Shown here piece by piece: positions 1 to 7,826 of a DNA stretch of 64,000 nucleotides. The notes below the pieces were generated by a model. That model made no database searches. It was not told the origin of the DNA and worked only from the letters and a program-made list of their open reading frames with translations. The stretch covers positions 62,001-126,000 of the forward strand of contig CAVPJC010000014.1 in NCBI GenBank assembly GCA_963705155.1, written 5' to 3'. Position numbers and translations under genes: made by a program. The stretch comes from CAVPJC01 sp963705155. Its GTDB lineage: Bacteria > Chloroflexota > Anaerolineae > Anaerolineales > UBA4823. Within the stretch, counting starts at the first letter, position 1. Each line of letters begins with the position of its first letter.

Positions 1-640
1 GCGTAGAAACACCTGGACAACGTTGAATTCTTTTTCAATCTCTTGAATCCGCGCCGACAATTCTACAGGTTGCCCCTTACGTAGCTCGTGCTCAAGAACT
101 TTGCATAGATTTGCCAAGCGAGAAGCGCCATACAACTCGCAATTGCTCTTCAGCGCATGTAAATTCCCTGTGATTCCGTCTGAATTAAAGTGAGCGCCAT
201 GCTGTTTGATTTTCTCTAACAATGGGGGTGTATTTTGCAAAAACAAATCCAGCGCCTGGATGTGCAATTCTACCGATCCCGAACCGAGCGATTCGAAAAG
301 GTCAAAAAGCTGCCTGGCATTAACGGCTTCCTCCGGCACAGAATCCAGGCTGGGTGGCTTTGTCATCCGACTCGGCTGGCTGAAGGCTTGTTCTAATGCC
401 CTGGCCAATGTTTCCTTGGTTACCGGTTTAGCAAGAGTTATCTGAGCTCCCGCTTCACGGAGCAGTTGGTGGATCTCAATGCGTACATCGGCAGTGAGTG
501 CAATGATATAGGGCTGTAGTTCGGGCTTGGATGCCTGTCGAATTGTGCGAATGGTTGTCAGTCCATCCATCTCAGGCATTTGCTGATCCATCATGACAAC
601 CGGATAATCTTTACTTCCCAACAGTTGCAGACGCGAGAAC
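1..640 (-). CDS. Hybrid histidine kinase, C-terminal part (end of receiver domain plus HPt), cut by window edge
   Basis: This is the continuation of the kinase encoded upstream, in a frame shifted by one base near 642-645. The frame is open without stops down to base 1 and leaves the window. It first completes the last receiver domain: the phospho-acceptor aspartate lies in MMDQQMPEMDG, followed by IIALTAD and the switch lysine in LAKPV. An HPt domain follows, with the phospho-histidine in HALKSNCELYGASRLANLC (about 110-160). The receiver-to-HPt order implies a multistep His-Asp-His phosphorelay. Removing one G of the GG at the junction restores normal spacing between the conserved NG and the phospho-acceptor. 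The split is therefore probably an indel, not two real genes. Confidence 0.85.
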
Positions 641-3600
641 TCCATTGGTTGTCGAATCCACCGCATACCCCAAATTTTGCAATATCAAGCTAATTACATT
701 CCGATTCACAGGGTCATCTTCGACAAGCAAGATTGTCTGATCAAGTGTTGGATTTTTTGCTGCCGTTTGATGCTTTGGTACTGGATTTATTTCTAGGTCA
801 GGTAGTTGAACAGACTGACACAACAGGTCATACAAACGACTAAAACTCACGGGCAATTTAATTTCACATTGATTTGGGAGATTTGCTGGCATTGTCTTTC
901 CGGCATCCAAGGTCAAGATTACCCTGGTACCATGTTGTAAAAGGGTTTGTAATAATACTTCTATCTGTTTACCAATGGTGCTTTCCATATCAGAATAAGA
1001 TAGAATGGCCAATTGTGGGTTGCCGCCAGACTCCAGCCAGGCTAATGCCGCATATGGATCAATTACTGCTTCAACTTGCATCCCCCACATAGCAAGCTGT
1101 TCTTCAAGAATAGACCGGCAGATCGGCATACTTTCTACCACTAAGATCTGTTTTCCTGCTAACAGCGGTTGATAGGCGTCCAGATATGGAAGAGATTGTT
1201 CTCGAACCGTCTTTACCCGAACTGTAAAGGTAAAGATACAACCTTCCCCGGGAACCCCGCTACTGAAAAGTTGGATATCCCCACCCATTAACTCAACCAA
1301 TTGCTTGCTTATCGCTAAACCGAGACCCGTGCCGCCATATCTTCGAGAAGAGGATAAATCAATCTGAGTAAAAGCCTGGAAGAGAGAGCCATGCCGGTCA
1401 GGCGGGATGCCTACACCGGTATCCTTTACAGAAAATCGCAAGAAAATTCCATCATCCTGGGAATGCTGAATTTTTTCTTCCATTTTGGGGGGCTGAACAT
1501 CGACACGCAGCGAAATGTACCCGTGTTCGGTGAACTTGACGGCATTACTCACCAGATTGATCAATATTTGAGATACGCGCCCATCATCCCCTGTTACAAA
1601 AGCCGGCACATCTTTCGATACCCAGCTCGAAATTCTTAAGTGCTTCTGCGATGATCGCAACGCCAGCATATTCAGTGTGTCATCGATCATTTGTCGTACA
1701 TCAAACTTCCGCTCTTCCAGGATGAAACGCGAAGCCTCTAATCTCGAAAAGTCCAACACATCGCCGATCAGTTCCAGTAACCGGTCGGCGCTAGACTGGA
1801 TAGTGTGCACAAACTCAGTCTGCTGCCGGTTCAGGTTACTATCTGCCAGCAGTTCGGAGAGGCTGGTAATGGCTGTCAGAGGGGTTCGCAGTTCGTGGCT
1901 CATGTTTGCTAGAAAGGCTGACTTAGCCTGGGTGGCGGCTTCGGCAGCTTCTTTGGCTTCTTCCAAGGATTGAATAACCTCGACTTTTGCAATCGCCAAT
2001 GAAGCCCGATTGGCCAGGGCGGTTAAAAACTCGATGTCCTCCTTGTTATAATCCCGAGGCTGCTCATCCATAATGTAAAGGACACCCACAGCCTGACCTT
2101 CGATAATTAGGGGCACTCCAGCAAAAGCTCTGATCTGGCTGTTTTCAATCAGCATATCTGTTCCTGGAAGTTGCTTACGAGTATCCGGAATGATTATCGG
2201 CTGCTTGTGTTCCAGGATCCAAGAGCTTACCTTATTTTGTTTGATATGCTTGCCACTGAGCTGGTTGCGCTCTATCGGGCTCAGGTTACTGCTGCCAACC
2301 AGCAGATTTCCGGTATGGCGATCAACGAACAGCACACTGGCGCCTACACTTGCCGCAAGCATTTCAGTAGCGATTTCAACCACCCGATCCAGAACTCCGG
2401 CCATCTCGCGCGGCTGATTGATCGCCAATTCTATTTCGGCCAGGGCAGCCTGTTTGCGTAGATTTTCTTGAGCCCGGCTACGCTCAGATACATCCTGAGC
2501 GATTACCTGGATCATGAAGGGATCAGACTCGCGTAATAGAGCGATTGTTAAGTCTAAAAATCGCAGCTCCCCGTCAGGCTTTATAAAGCGTATTATTTGA
2601 TTGTGAGAAGGATTTTCTGGATTTTCAATTAATCTGATAAATAGTTCTGCCAATTCCTGGAAGTTGTCTCGATCCATAAATTGAGATATTGACTTCCCAA
2701 TCAATTGTTCAGGTTGTTCATAACCTAAAAGTTGTGCACCAGCCAGATTGATGTAGGTAATCTCCTCTTTATCGAACATGGCGATGAACAAGGATGATGA
2801 TTCTAGCATCTGCCGGTAGCGAAATTCACTTTCACGTAAGGCTTGCTCCGCCTGGATGCGTTCTGTGATATCTTGATTGACCGCAACATAGTTACATATT
2901 TGACCGGCGTCATCCCGTACCGGTGTTACAATTAATTCGGCCACGTACAAGCTACCATCTTTTCGCCGGTTGGTCAGCTCGCCCTTCCAGGTTTTACCGG
3001 AGAGGATCGTTTTCCACATGTTCGCATAGACTTCATCTGAGTACATCTCTGAGCGAAGAATGTGAGGGCGTTTCCCCAACAATTCATGCGGATCAAAACC
3101 AGTAAGTTGGCAGAAAGCAGGGTTACTCCAGATGATATTTGCATCTCGATCTGTGATAATGATTCCATTAGCTGCGGAGGCAAGTGCAGCAATTTGAACG
3201 CGAAGCTGGTCATTGGCAAGTTTTAATTCTGCTGTACGCTCCTGTACCATCGTTTCGAGCTGACGCCGGTGGCGATCCAACTCCATTTCTTCCTGCAACC
3301 GATTGGTTACATCGCGATTGATGCTCAGAATGGCATTTTTACCCTGATAAGGGATTAGAGAAGCGCGAACTTCCAGGGTGATGTGCCGACCATCTTTACA
3401 CTTGTGGTGAGCAAAGAACTCCTTATCAAGATGTTTTTCCTGGATTAATTGTGGAATATACTCATCGGTAGATGATCCATCCACTGCAATGCTGGCAAGT
3501 GGCATGCCGATGAATTCATCGCGGCTGTATCCATAAGTTTGACAGGCGCGCTGGTTCAAATCTAAAACGATCTGATCCTCGACAGAATAAATAAGAATTG

Positions 3601-4036
3601 CATCATGAGCACCTTCGAACAGGCTACGATAATAGGTCTCGCGCTCTCGCAGGTTGTGTTCAGCTTGGTGCATGTACAAAGCCAACTCAACAACATGCTC
3701 TAGATCGATCTTATTAAACGGTTTCATCAGGAAACCGTGTGGGTTGGTTTCGCGCGCTCGCTGCCAGGTTTTTTGATCGCCATGAGCAGTGAGAAAGACT
3801 ACAGGAATATCGTAGCGCTGTTTAATTGCGTTGGCAGTTTCTACACCGTCAAGATCGCCATCAAGCGATAAATCCATCAAGATCAAATCAGGCTGATCTA
3901 CCTCCAACCTTTGCAAGGCATCCATCCCGCTATAAATCCCCGCTTCCGTCTGGTAGCCAGCAGCCTCCAATACCAGCTGGATGCCTTCAGCCAGTGTCTG
4001 ATTATCTTCGACAATTAATACGTGAGCTTTGGTCAT
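611..4036 (-). CDS. Hybrid sensor histidine kinase, REC-PAS-PAS-PAS-GAF-HisKA-HATPase-REC-REC
   Basis: This is a large cytoplasmic sensor kinase with no transmembrane segment. In order it has an N-terminal receiver (residues 1-120; acidic pair at 10-11, phospho-acceptor D55, lysine in FLMKPF), three PAS domains (about 135-250, 285-400 and 405-525) joined by short helices, and a GAF domain (about 545-690). HisKA follows with phospho-histidine near residue 714 in MSHELRTPL, then a HATPase with an N-box near 830 and a DTGVGIP G-box near 880. A degenerate receiver (about 965-1080) lacks the usual MD acceptor, and a third receiver begins at ILLVEDDPVNRN. The ORF stops early inside that third receiver; the rest is in another frame down to base 1. 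The signal sensed cannot be read from sequence. It is unlinked to an obvious target operon. Confidence 0.9.
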   Translation of the reverse strand: MTKAHVLIVEDNQTLAEGIQLVLEAAGYQTEAGIYSGMDALQRLEVDQPDLILMDLSLDGDLDGVETANAIKQRYDIPVVFLTAHGDQKTWQRARETNPHGFLMKPFNKIDLEHVVELALYMHQAEHNLRERETYYRSLFEGAHDAILIYSVEDQIVLDLNQRACQTYGYSRDEFIGMPLASIAVDGSSTDEYIPQLIQEKHLDKEFFAHHKCKDGRHITLEVRASLIPYQGKNAILSINRDVTNRLQEEMELDRHRRQLETMVQERTAELKLANDQLRVQIAALASAANGIIITDRDANIIWSNPAFCQLTGFDPHELLGKRPHILRSEMYSDEVYANMWKTILSGKTWKGELTNRRKDGSLYVAELIVTPVRDDAGQICNYVAVNQDITERIQAEQALRESEFRYRQMLESSSLFIAMFDKEEITYINLAGAQLLGYEQPEQLIGKSISQFMDRDNFQELAELFIRLIENPENPSHNQIIRFIKPDGELRFLDLTIALLRESDPFMIQVIAQDVSERSRAQENLRKQAALAEIELAINQPREMAGVLDRVVEIATEMLAASVGASVLFVDRHTGNLLVGSSNLSPIERNQLSGKHIKQNKVSSWILEHKQPIIIPDTRKQLPGTDMLIENSQIRAFAGVPLIIEGQAVGVLYIMDEQPRDYNKEDIEFLTALANRASLAIAKVEVIQSLEEAKEAAEAATQAKSAFLANMSHELRTPLTAITSLSELLADSNLNRQQTEFVHTIQSSADRLLELIGDVLDFSRLEASRFILEERKFDVRQMIDDTLNMLALRSSQKHLRISSWVSKDVPAFVTGDDGRVSQILINLVSNAVKFTEHGYISLRVDVQPPKMEEKIQHSQDDGIFLRFSVKDTGVGIPPDRHGSLFQAFTQIDLSSSRRYGGTGLGLAISKQLVELMGGDIQLFSSGVPGEGCIFTFTVRVKTVREQSLPYLDAYQPLLAGKQILVVESMPICRSILEEQLAMWGMQVEAVIDPYAALAWLESGGNPQLAILSYSDMESTIGKQIEVLLQTLLQHGTRVILTLDAGKTMPANLPNQCEIKLPVSFSRLYDLLCQSVQLPDLEINPVPKHQTAAKNPTLDQTILLVEDDPVNRNVISLILQNLGYAVDSTTNGVLASATVGK

Positions 4037-4285
4037 CTATAACCCTGCCAAACAAAGTTGGTTCTCTACCCGGGTGTCAATGAGCACGGGCCAATTCTGT
4101 AATGCCTAATTATATTGACCATAGCGGGGGTATGGCCTGCCAAATCCGTTATGACAGGTTTACAATTCTGTAAATCAAGTGCCACTGCCGGGTTTGCTTA
4201 ACAAATTCATATGGGGAAACAAACTCTGGCAATCTCTGTCTAGCTTCAGGAAAAGGAACTCACGCTGTGCGCAAGATTCACAGGT

Positions 4286-4299
4286 TATTGTGCACAATA
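4286..4299. promoter_or_regulatory. 14-bp perfect palindrome, possible operator
   Basis: The sequence TATTGTGCACAATA is a perfect palindrome located about 250 bases upstream of the histidine kinase start, in non-coding sequence next to the ParM-like pseudogene. It could be a dimeric regulator site. No promoter hexamers could be placed confidently around it, so the role is a guess. Confidence 0.25.
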
Positions 4300-4384
4300 C
4301 TCACAGACCTCTGTCAGAATACCTTTGCATAACCATAGCCAGCGCTCGGACATTCCTGATAATGGAAGGCCTGGAGTAAAGCCC

Positions 4385-4877
4385 ATTTTCAGTTATGACC
4401 GCATCCATGAATCGACTTACCAGCTCATCGAAGGATTGGTATCCATCACTCTGAAATCGCGCTGACTGTCGTTGATTTCGACCATCCTCTCGCCGATAAC
4501 GGCTTTTAATAGATCGCAATGGTGATGCATATCACCAGAAGCATGGCTGCTAAAGACGTCAGTCTCCTGACTCTGGCCCTTTAGAAAGCCGGTTGTGGCA
4601 GCCGTCCGAACACCGTAGTAATTCCGTCTGTAGCATGCCTAACCGAATCGCTGGGTCAAAACCTCGAAGCGCTCGGCGCTCTCACCGATCACAAAGGGGT
4701 TTCGTTCACCTGCAGGTATTCGTACAGATTGCCGTTATTCTTCTTCGAAAGAATCCGGTTGTATTCCGCCTCGGTCCAAGGCTTTAAGGAGTGAGGAAAT
4801 GCGATCTCACCACGCTCACGCCTTGCGATCTTGGCTTTGATGATGCTGTTACCAGCATCGAGCACCATGACAGACAT
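4385..4877 (-). pseudogene. Decayed ParM/StbA-type actin-like segregation gene
   Basis: The start is intact: a GAGGAG ribosome site precedes ATG at 4877, and the first 62 codons read MSVMVLDAGNSIIKAKIARR and onward. This is the N-terminal phosphate-1 motif (DxGNS) of plasmid-type ParM/StbA actin-like ATPases. Near 4692 the frame shifts. The next frame carries VIGESAERFEVLTQRFG, an in-frame TAG near 4635, then YRRNYYGVRTAATTGFLKG and SSHASGDMHHHCDLLKAVIGE, all typical of this family. Another shift near 4440 leads to QSFDELVSRFMDAVITENG, and homology fades near 4385. The phosphate-2 motif and the C-terminal half are missing. The nonsense codon plus truncation show real decay, unlike the single indels elsewhere. 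It points to a lost plasmid or integrated element. Confidence 0.7.
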
Positions 4878-5161
4878 ATCCAACTCCTCGCGAAAACGTC
4901 GCGTTTACATTCGCGGACATAAGCCGTCTACAGATGTTGACGGATCAAGTTACACAATGCGTTTCAGTGGGTGTCTTCGAAATTCAACATGTCTGTCAAA
5001 GTAAATAAAGATGGGTTGCCTTGCCTTGATCATGCCTTGATTTTTCTCCCACATTTTGACCTGCGGGTGCAGATCGGGTGCAATTGGGAGAAATAGCATG
5101 AAAAGGGTGGATTTTATAGCCTTGTAAACCCCCATCTGTGGCTAAACAATGGATTTCAAAT

Positions 5162-5218
5162 CCCTTGCTGTCCAGGTGGTATGAAGTAAAATTATCTTCA
5201 TACCACAGACCGCAAGGG
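5162..5218. repeat. Nested (bipartite) inverted repeat
   Basis: Inner arms GTGGTATGAAG (5176-5186) and CTTCATACCAC (5196-5206) pair perfectly over 11 bp around a 9-base loop. Outer arms CCCTTGC (5162-5168) and GCAAGGG (5212-5218) pair perfectly over 7 bp, separated from the inner stem by short unpaired stretches. No T-run follows on either strand, so it is not a standard terminator. The layout resembles a recombinase or relaxase binding site or the end structure of a small mobile element; this is inference. Confidence 0.6.
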
Positions 5219-5248
5219 GTATGGACTCTCTAGACGGCTTTTCCAGGG

Positions 5249-5295
5249 GGCTTACACAGGGGAGGTCGTAGCTTCAAGCCCTATTCCGCCCACAA
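5249..5295 (+). pseudogene. tRNA-Val-like 3' fragment, candidate attachment-site remnant
   Basis: The segment reads like the 3' half of a tRNA-Val. It has an anticodon-loop-like CTTACAC with TAC as anticodon (5251-5257), a variable region GGTC, and a T-arm GTAGC-TTCAAGC-CCTAT (5268-5284) with one mismatch (C72/C80 in local numbering). An acceptor 3' strand TCCGCCC and discriminator A are followed by CAA in place of CCA. The 5' half (acceptor, D-arm, anticodon 5' stem) is absent. Truncated 3' tRNA copies are typical of att sites left by integrases that use tRNA genes. It is not a functional tRNA. Confidence 0.5.
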
Positions 5296-5349
5296 TTTAT
5301 TTTAATCTCTAAACCCACCCCCCCTACCTCTCAGAAAAGACCACGAGGA

Positions 5350-6666
5350 TCAATGCGTCGCGCAGGCAATGCAGGGATCGAAAGCGCGCACAACTCTGCC
5401 GACAGCGCGTTCCAATTCCAGATTCACCCGTTCGGGATTGATATAACGTTGGGCTGCCACCTTCAGAGCGCGCTCGATGGCAAGCATGTTGTGAACTGTG
5501 GGTATGATGAACTCTGCGTTGGCAATCAAGCCGTTCTCGACGAGATAGTGGTGGATCAGCGGACCACGTGGCGCCTCCACTACGCCGTAGCCCTCTCCAT
5601 CTCTTGGGGTGTGTGGTGCTGCTGTGTATTGGATATCCAGGGGCTGCTCCAGGATTTCTATGGCGCGTTCCAGGGCATAAACCAGTTCAATTCCCCGGCA
5701 CAGATCAAAGAGCAAGATCCCGTGTGTGGGGCGTCCAAATGCGGCCTGGAAACGTCCAAGGTAATCATCGGCATTGGGAGTCCCCATGCAGTTCGCCATA
5801 TTGATTCGCGCCAGGCTATTCGCCCTGATCACTTCCCCATGATAACTGGTCTGTCCGGCATAGCTGTATTCAGTCTCTTGGAAGGTAAGGTGTTCACGGA
5901 ACTGGTGAGGGGTAAAGCTATCGTGGATAATTCCATCTGGACTCATCACGTGAATGATATTGCCGTTGTAATTTGGAAATGCCTCGCCGGTAGAAGCGAT
6001 GTAGTGTGATGGAGCATCGTCTCCCCATGTGCCGATGCGCTCGCGAAGAGAAAGCGACGTCTCCCAGTAATAATCAAATAGCTCACGAGCAATCGTAAGC
6101 GCACCCAAGAGCTCCTGGCGCATGGCGTCTGCCACATCAGGTTTGACTCCACTGCTGATCCCGCCAACCACAGCTTTGACTGGATGGATGAACTGACCTC
6201 CTGCAACAGTGATCAAGTCTGTTCCCGCTTTTCGCACCTTTAGGGCGCGAGTCGCGATTACGGCCCGTTCTTTCTCTGGCTCATCCTCTTCGGCAGCTAG
6301 TTGAAATATACTGCCTACACCGAGGCGGTCTGGCATGGTGAATATGAACAAGGAAGTGGCCTGGTTTTGAATCAACTGACCGAGCAATAACAGCTCGCGA
6401 ATCTTTTGCGCCAGAGGCGGCGGCGTGACCCCGTATATGTCTTCCAATGTCTTCACCGCGGCTACATGGTGGGCAGTAGAGCAAACACCACAAATCCGCG
6501 GTACGATCACAGGCATTTGTTCGGCAGGCATGCCTTTAACCAGATATTGAAAACCGCGCAGCTCTGTAGCCTCAAAATGGGCTGACTGCACTTCACCATC
6601 CTGTACGTCGATGGTTACCCGGGCATGTCCTTCGATCCGGCTTAGAGGGAACACAAGCGTAGTCAT
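5350..6666 (-). CDS. Group 3-type [NiFe] hydrogenase large subunit, without C-terminal extension
   Basis: This is the catalytic subunit that splits or forms H2 at the NiFe(CN)2CO centre. The proximal motif RICGVC (Cys59, Cys62) and the distal motif DPCIACATH (Cys432, Cys435) supply the four nickel-ligating cysteines. The protein ends exactly at His438, so the short C-terminal peptide that a maturation endopeptidase removes in most families is absent. The length (438) fits soluble cytoplasmic group 3 enzymes, and the partner small subunit looks like the Mvh/Frh type. The start is ATG 6666 after AAGGTG, one base past the small-subunit stop, so translation is coupled. No diaphorase, iron-sulfur adaptor, Hdr or maturation gene is adjacent, so the electron partner is unknown. 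Confidence 0.92.
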   Translation of the reverse strand: MTTLVFPLSRIEGHARVTIDVQDGEVQSAHFEATELRGFQYLVKGMPAEQMPVIVPRICGVCSTAHHVAAVKTLEDIYGVTPPPLAQKIRELLLLGQLIQNQATSLFIFTMPDRLGVGSIFQLAAEEDEPEKERAVIATRALKVRKAGTDLITVAGGQFIHPVKAVVGGISSGVKPDVADAMRQELLGALTIARELFDYYWETSLSLRERIGTWGDDAPSHYIASTGEAFPNYNGNIIHVMSPDGIIHDSFTPHQFREHLTFQETEYSYAGQTSYHGEVIRANSLARINMANCMGTPNADDYLGRFQAAFGRPTHGILLFDLCRGIELVYALERAIEILEQPLDIQYTAAPHTPRDGEGYGVVEAPRGPLIHHYLVENGLIANAEFIIPTVHNMLAIERALKVAAQRYINPERVNLELERAVGRVVRAFDPCIACATH

Positions 6667-6667
6667 C

Positions 6668-7549
6668 TTAAATCACCTTCTCTTTCGGTCTGACTGGCGC
6701 GCCTGTTCCGGCCTCTCCTCCCTGAGAAGTACAATCTGCATCAACATAATCGGAAAATTGGAACAGAAATAACGCTAGTTGTGGGGAATGTAAATATGCA
6801 TCGATCTCATCAGCAGGGATATCCGTCATACCGGTAAAAACGCGCTGGATAGCGGTAAACCACGCATGCGATTCCTTCTCGATGAAGGCGTCGGATGGCC
6901 CTCGACAACCAACACATGGATGTCCTGCTCGGGTGCAGAGGGCGCGACAACCGCCGCGAGTGGAGGCGCCGATACACAGATAGCCCTGGTTGATCAGGCA
7001 GATGTCGTCCAATACTTCGCCTTTCAAGAAACCGACCAGGTGTGCTGGACGCATTTCTCTGACCTTCCTGCGTCCACACTCTTGGCAAACGCTGGTCGCT
7101 GGTTTGAAATCCGGTGGATTGAAGAGCGCGGCGATGAAAAGCTCAGGCGTCGGCGGGCAACCTGGTAGGTACCGATCGACCGGCACCATAGAATCGATCG
7201 GGCGCGCTTTCGGAAGGAGCCGGGGCAGATGATAACGCTTACCCTGAGATAGGAAGAGTTGGCGCACTTCTTCTCGGTCACCCAACTGCGCCACCCCGCC
7301 TGAAATGGCGCATGTTCCTACCGCAATCACTTGTTGCGCCTTTTTTGCTGCTTTGCGTAAAGTGTATAGATTTTCATCGCTGCGCAAACTGCCGCTCACC
7401 AGGAGCACATCCACTTCTGGCACATCGGACACCGAGGTGACAAGCGGCATGTAGGCAAGTTTATATCGTTCCATCCACTCCTCGGCGTTGAGCAAGGATA
7501 CCTCGCAGCCAGAGCAACCGGAGAGCTGGAGAACAGCAAATTGTTTCAT
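6668..7549 (-). CDS. Group 3-type [NiFe] hydrogenase small subunit (Mvh/Frh-like)
   Basis: This is the electron-transfer subunit carrying FeS clusters. Cys12 and Cys15 (SGCSGCEVSLL) plus GTCAISGG and PGCPPTPE provide the proximal cluster ligands. A Cys-rich C-terminal half with CQECGR and GYLCIGASTRGGC...C...CVGCRGP matches the extra clusters of the F420-nonreducing (MvhG) and FrhG small subunits. There is no Tat signal, so the enzyme should be cytoplasmic. The reading frame extends upstream to 7633, but the start at ATG 7549 is preferred: GGAGGG sits five bases before it and homology begins there. It is the first gene of a two-gene operon with the large subunit. Confidence 0.9.
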   Translation of the reverse strand: MKQFAVLQLSGCSGCEVSLLNAEEWMERYKLAYMPLVTSVSDVPEVDVLLVSGSLRSDENLYTLRKAAKKAQQVIAVGTCAISGGVAQLGDREEVRQLFLSQGKRYHLPRLLPKARPIDSMVPVDRYLPGCPPTPELFIAALFNPPDFKPATSVCQECGRRKVREMRPAHLVGFLKGEVLDDICLINQGYLCIGASTRGGCRALCTRAGHPCVGCRGPSDAFIEKESHAWFTAIQRVFTGMTDIPADEIDAYLHSPQLALFLFQFSDYVDADCTSQGGEAGTGAPVRPKEKVI

Positions 7550-7576
7550 AGTCCCTCCACGAATTACTCTGAGTCT

Positions 7577-7605
7577 AACATAATTAATGCTAAACGCGTT
7601 AACAA
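7577..7605 (-). promoter_or_regulatory. Candidate sigma-70 promoter for hydrogenase operon
   Basis: On the minus strand TTGTTA (7600-7605) and TATGTT (7577-7582) are spaced by 17 bases, giving a leader of about 20 bases before the small-subunit ATG. Each hexamer matches the consensus at four of six positions. A palindrome AACGCGTT lies in the spacer and could bind a regulator. Confidence 0.45.
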
Positions 7606-7656
7606 GAGCAGAATGATCAATCGAAGGCATCACCTTACAGGTGTGTCATTCATCAC

Positions 7657-7685
7657 TTGACCGAGTATTCTCGAAAGACTACAAT
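7657..7685 (+). promoter_or_regulatory. Candidate sigma-70 promoter for aminotransferase
   Basis: TTGACC (7657-7662) and TACAAT (7680-7685) are spaced by exactly 17 bases on the plus strand. The predicted transcript would have a leader of about 135 bases before the aminotransferase ATG at 7827. It is divergent from the hydrogenase promoter. Confidence 0.5.
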
Positions 7686-7826
7686 TAAGTTAATCGCGAG
7701 ATTGGCATGAACAAGGCGCCGGTTAGTATCGGAGTTGATCGAATATAGTGTGGATAAAATTTCAACCAGCTTCACCAGAACCGTGTGAGAATAAAATCTG
7801 TTTGCAATTCTACTAAGGAGAAACAT

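Larger units (their letters stand above)
4884..5349. other. Intergenic scar between hydrogenase operon and ParM remnant
   Basis: No convincing gene is present. Besides the nested inverted repeat and tRNA-like fragment listed separately, it holds a short palindrome GGATTTCAAATCC at 5151-5163 and a C-rich run near 5312-5318. A 61-codon minus-strand ORF (4950-5135) has no ribosome site and no recognisable motif. A rho-independent terminator for the hydrogenase operon was not found here. Confidence 0.5.

Noticed and set aside
4950..5135. 61-codon minus-strand ORF
   Set aside because: No ribosome site, no motif and it lies in a decayed region.
5249..5295. Functional tRNA-Val
   Set aside because: The 5' half is missing, the T-stem has a mismatch and the CCA position reads CAA.
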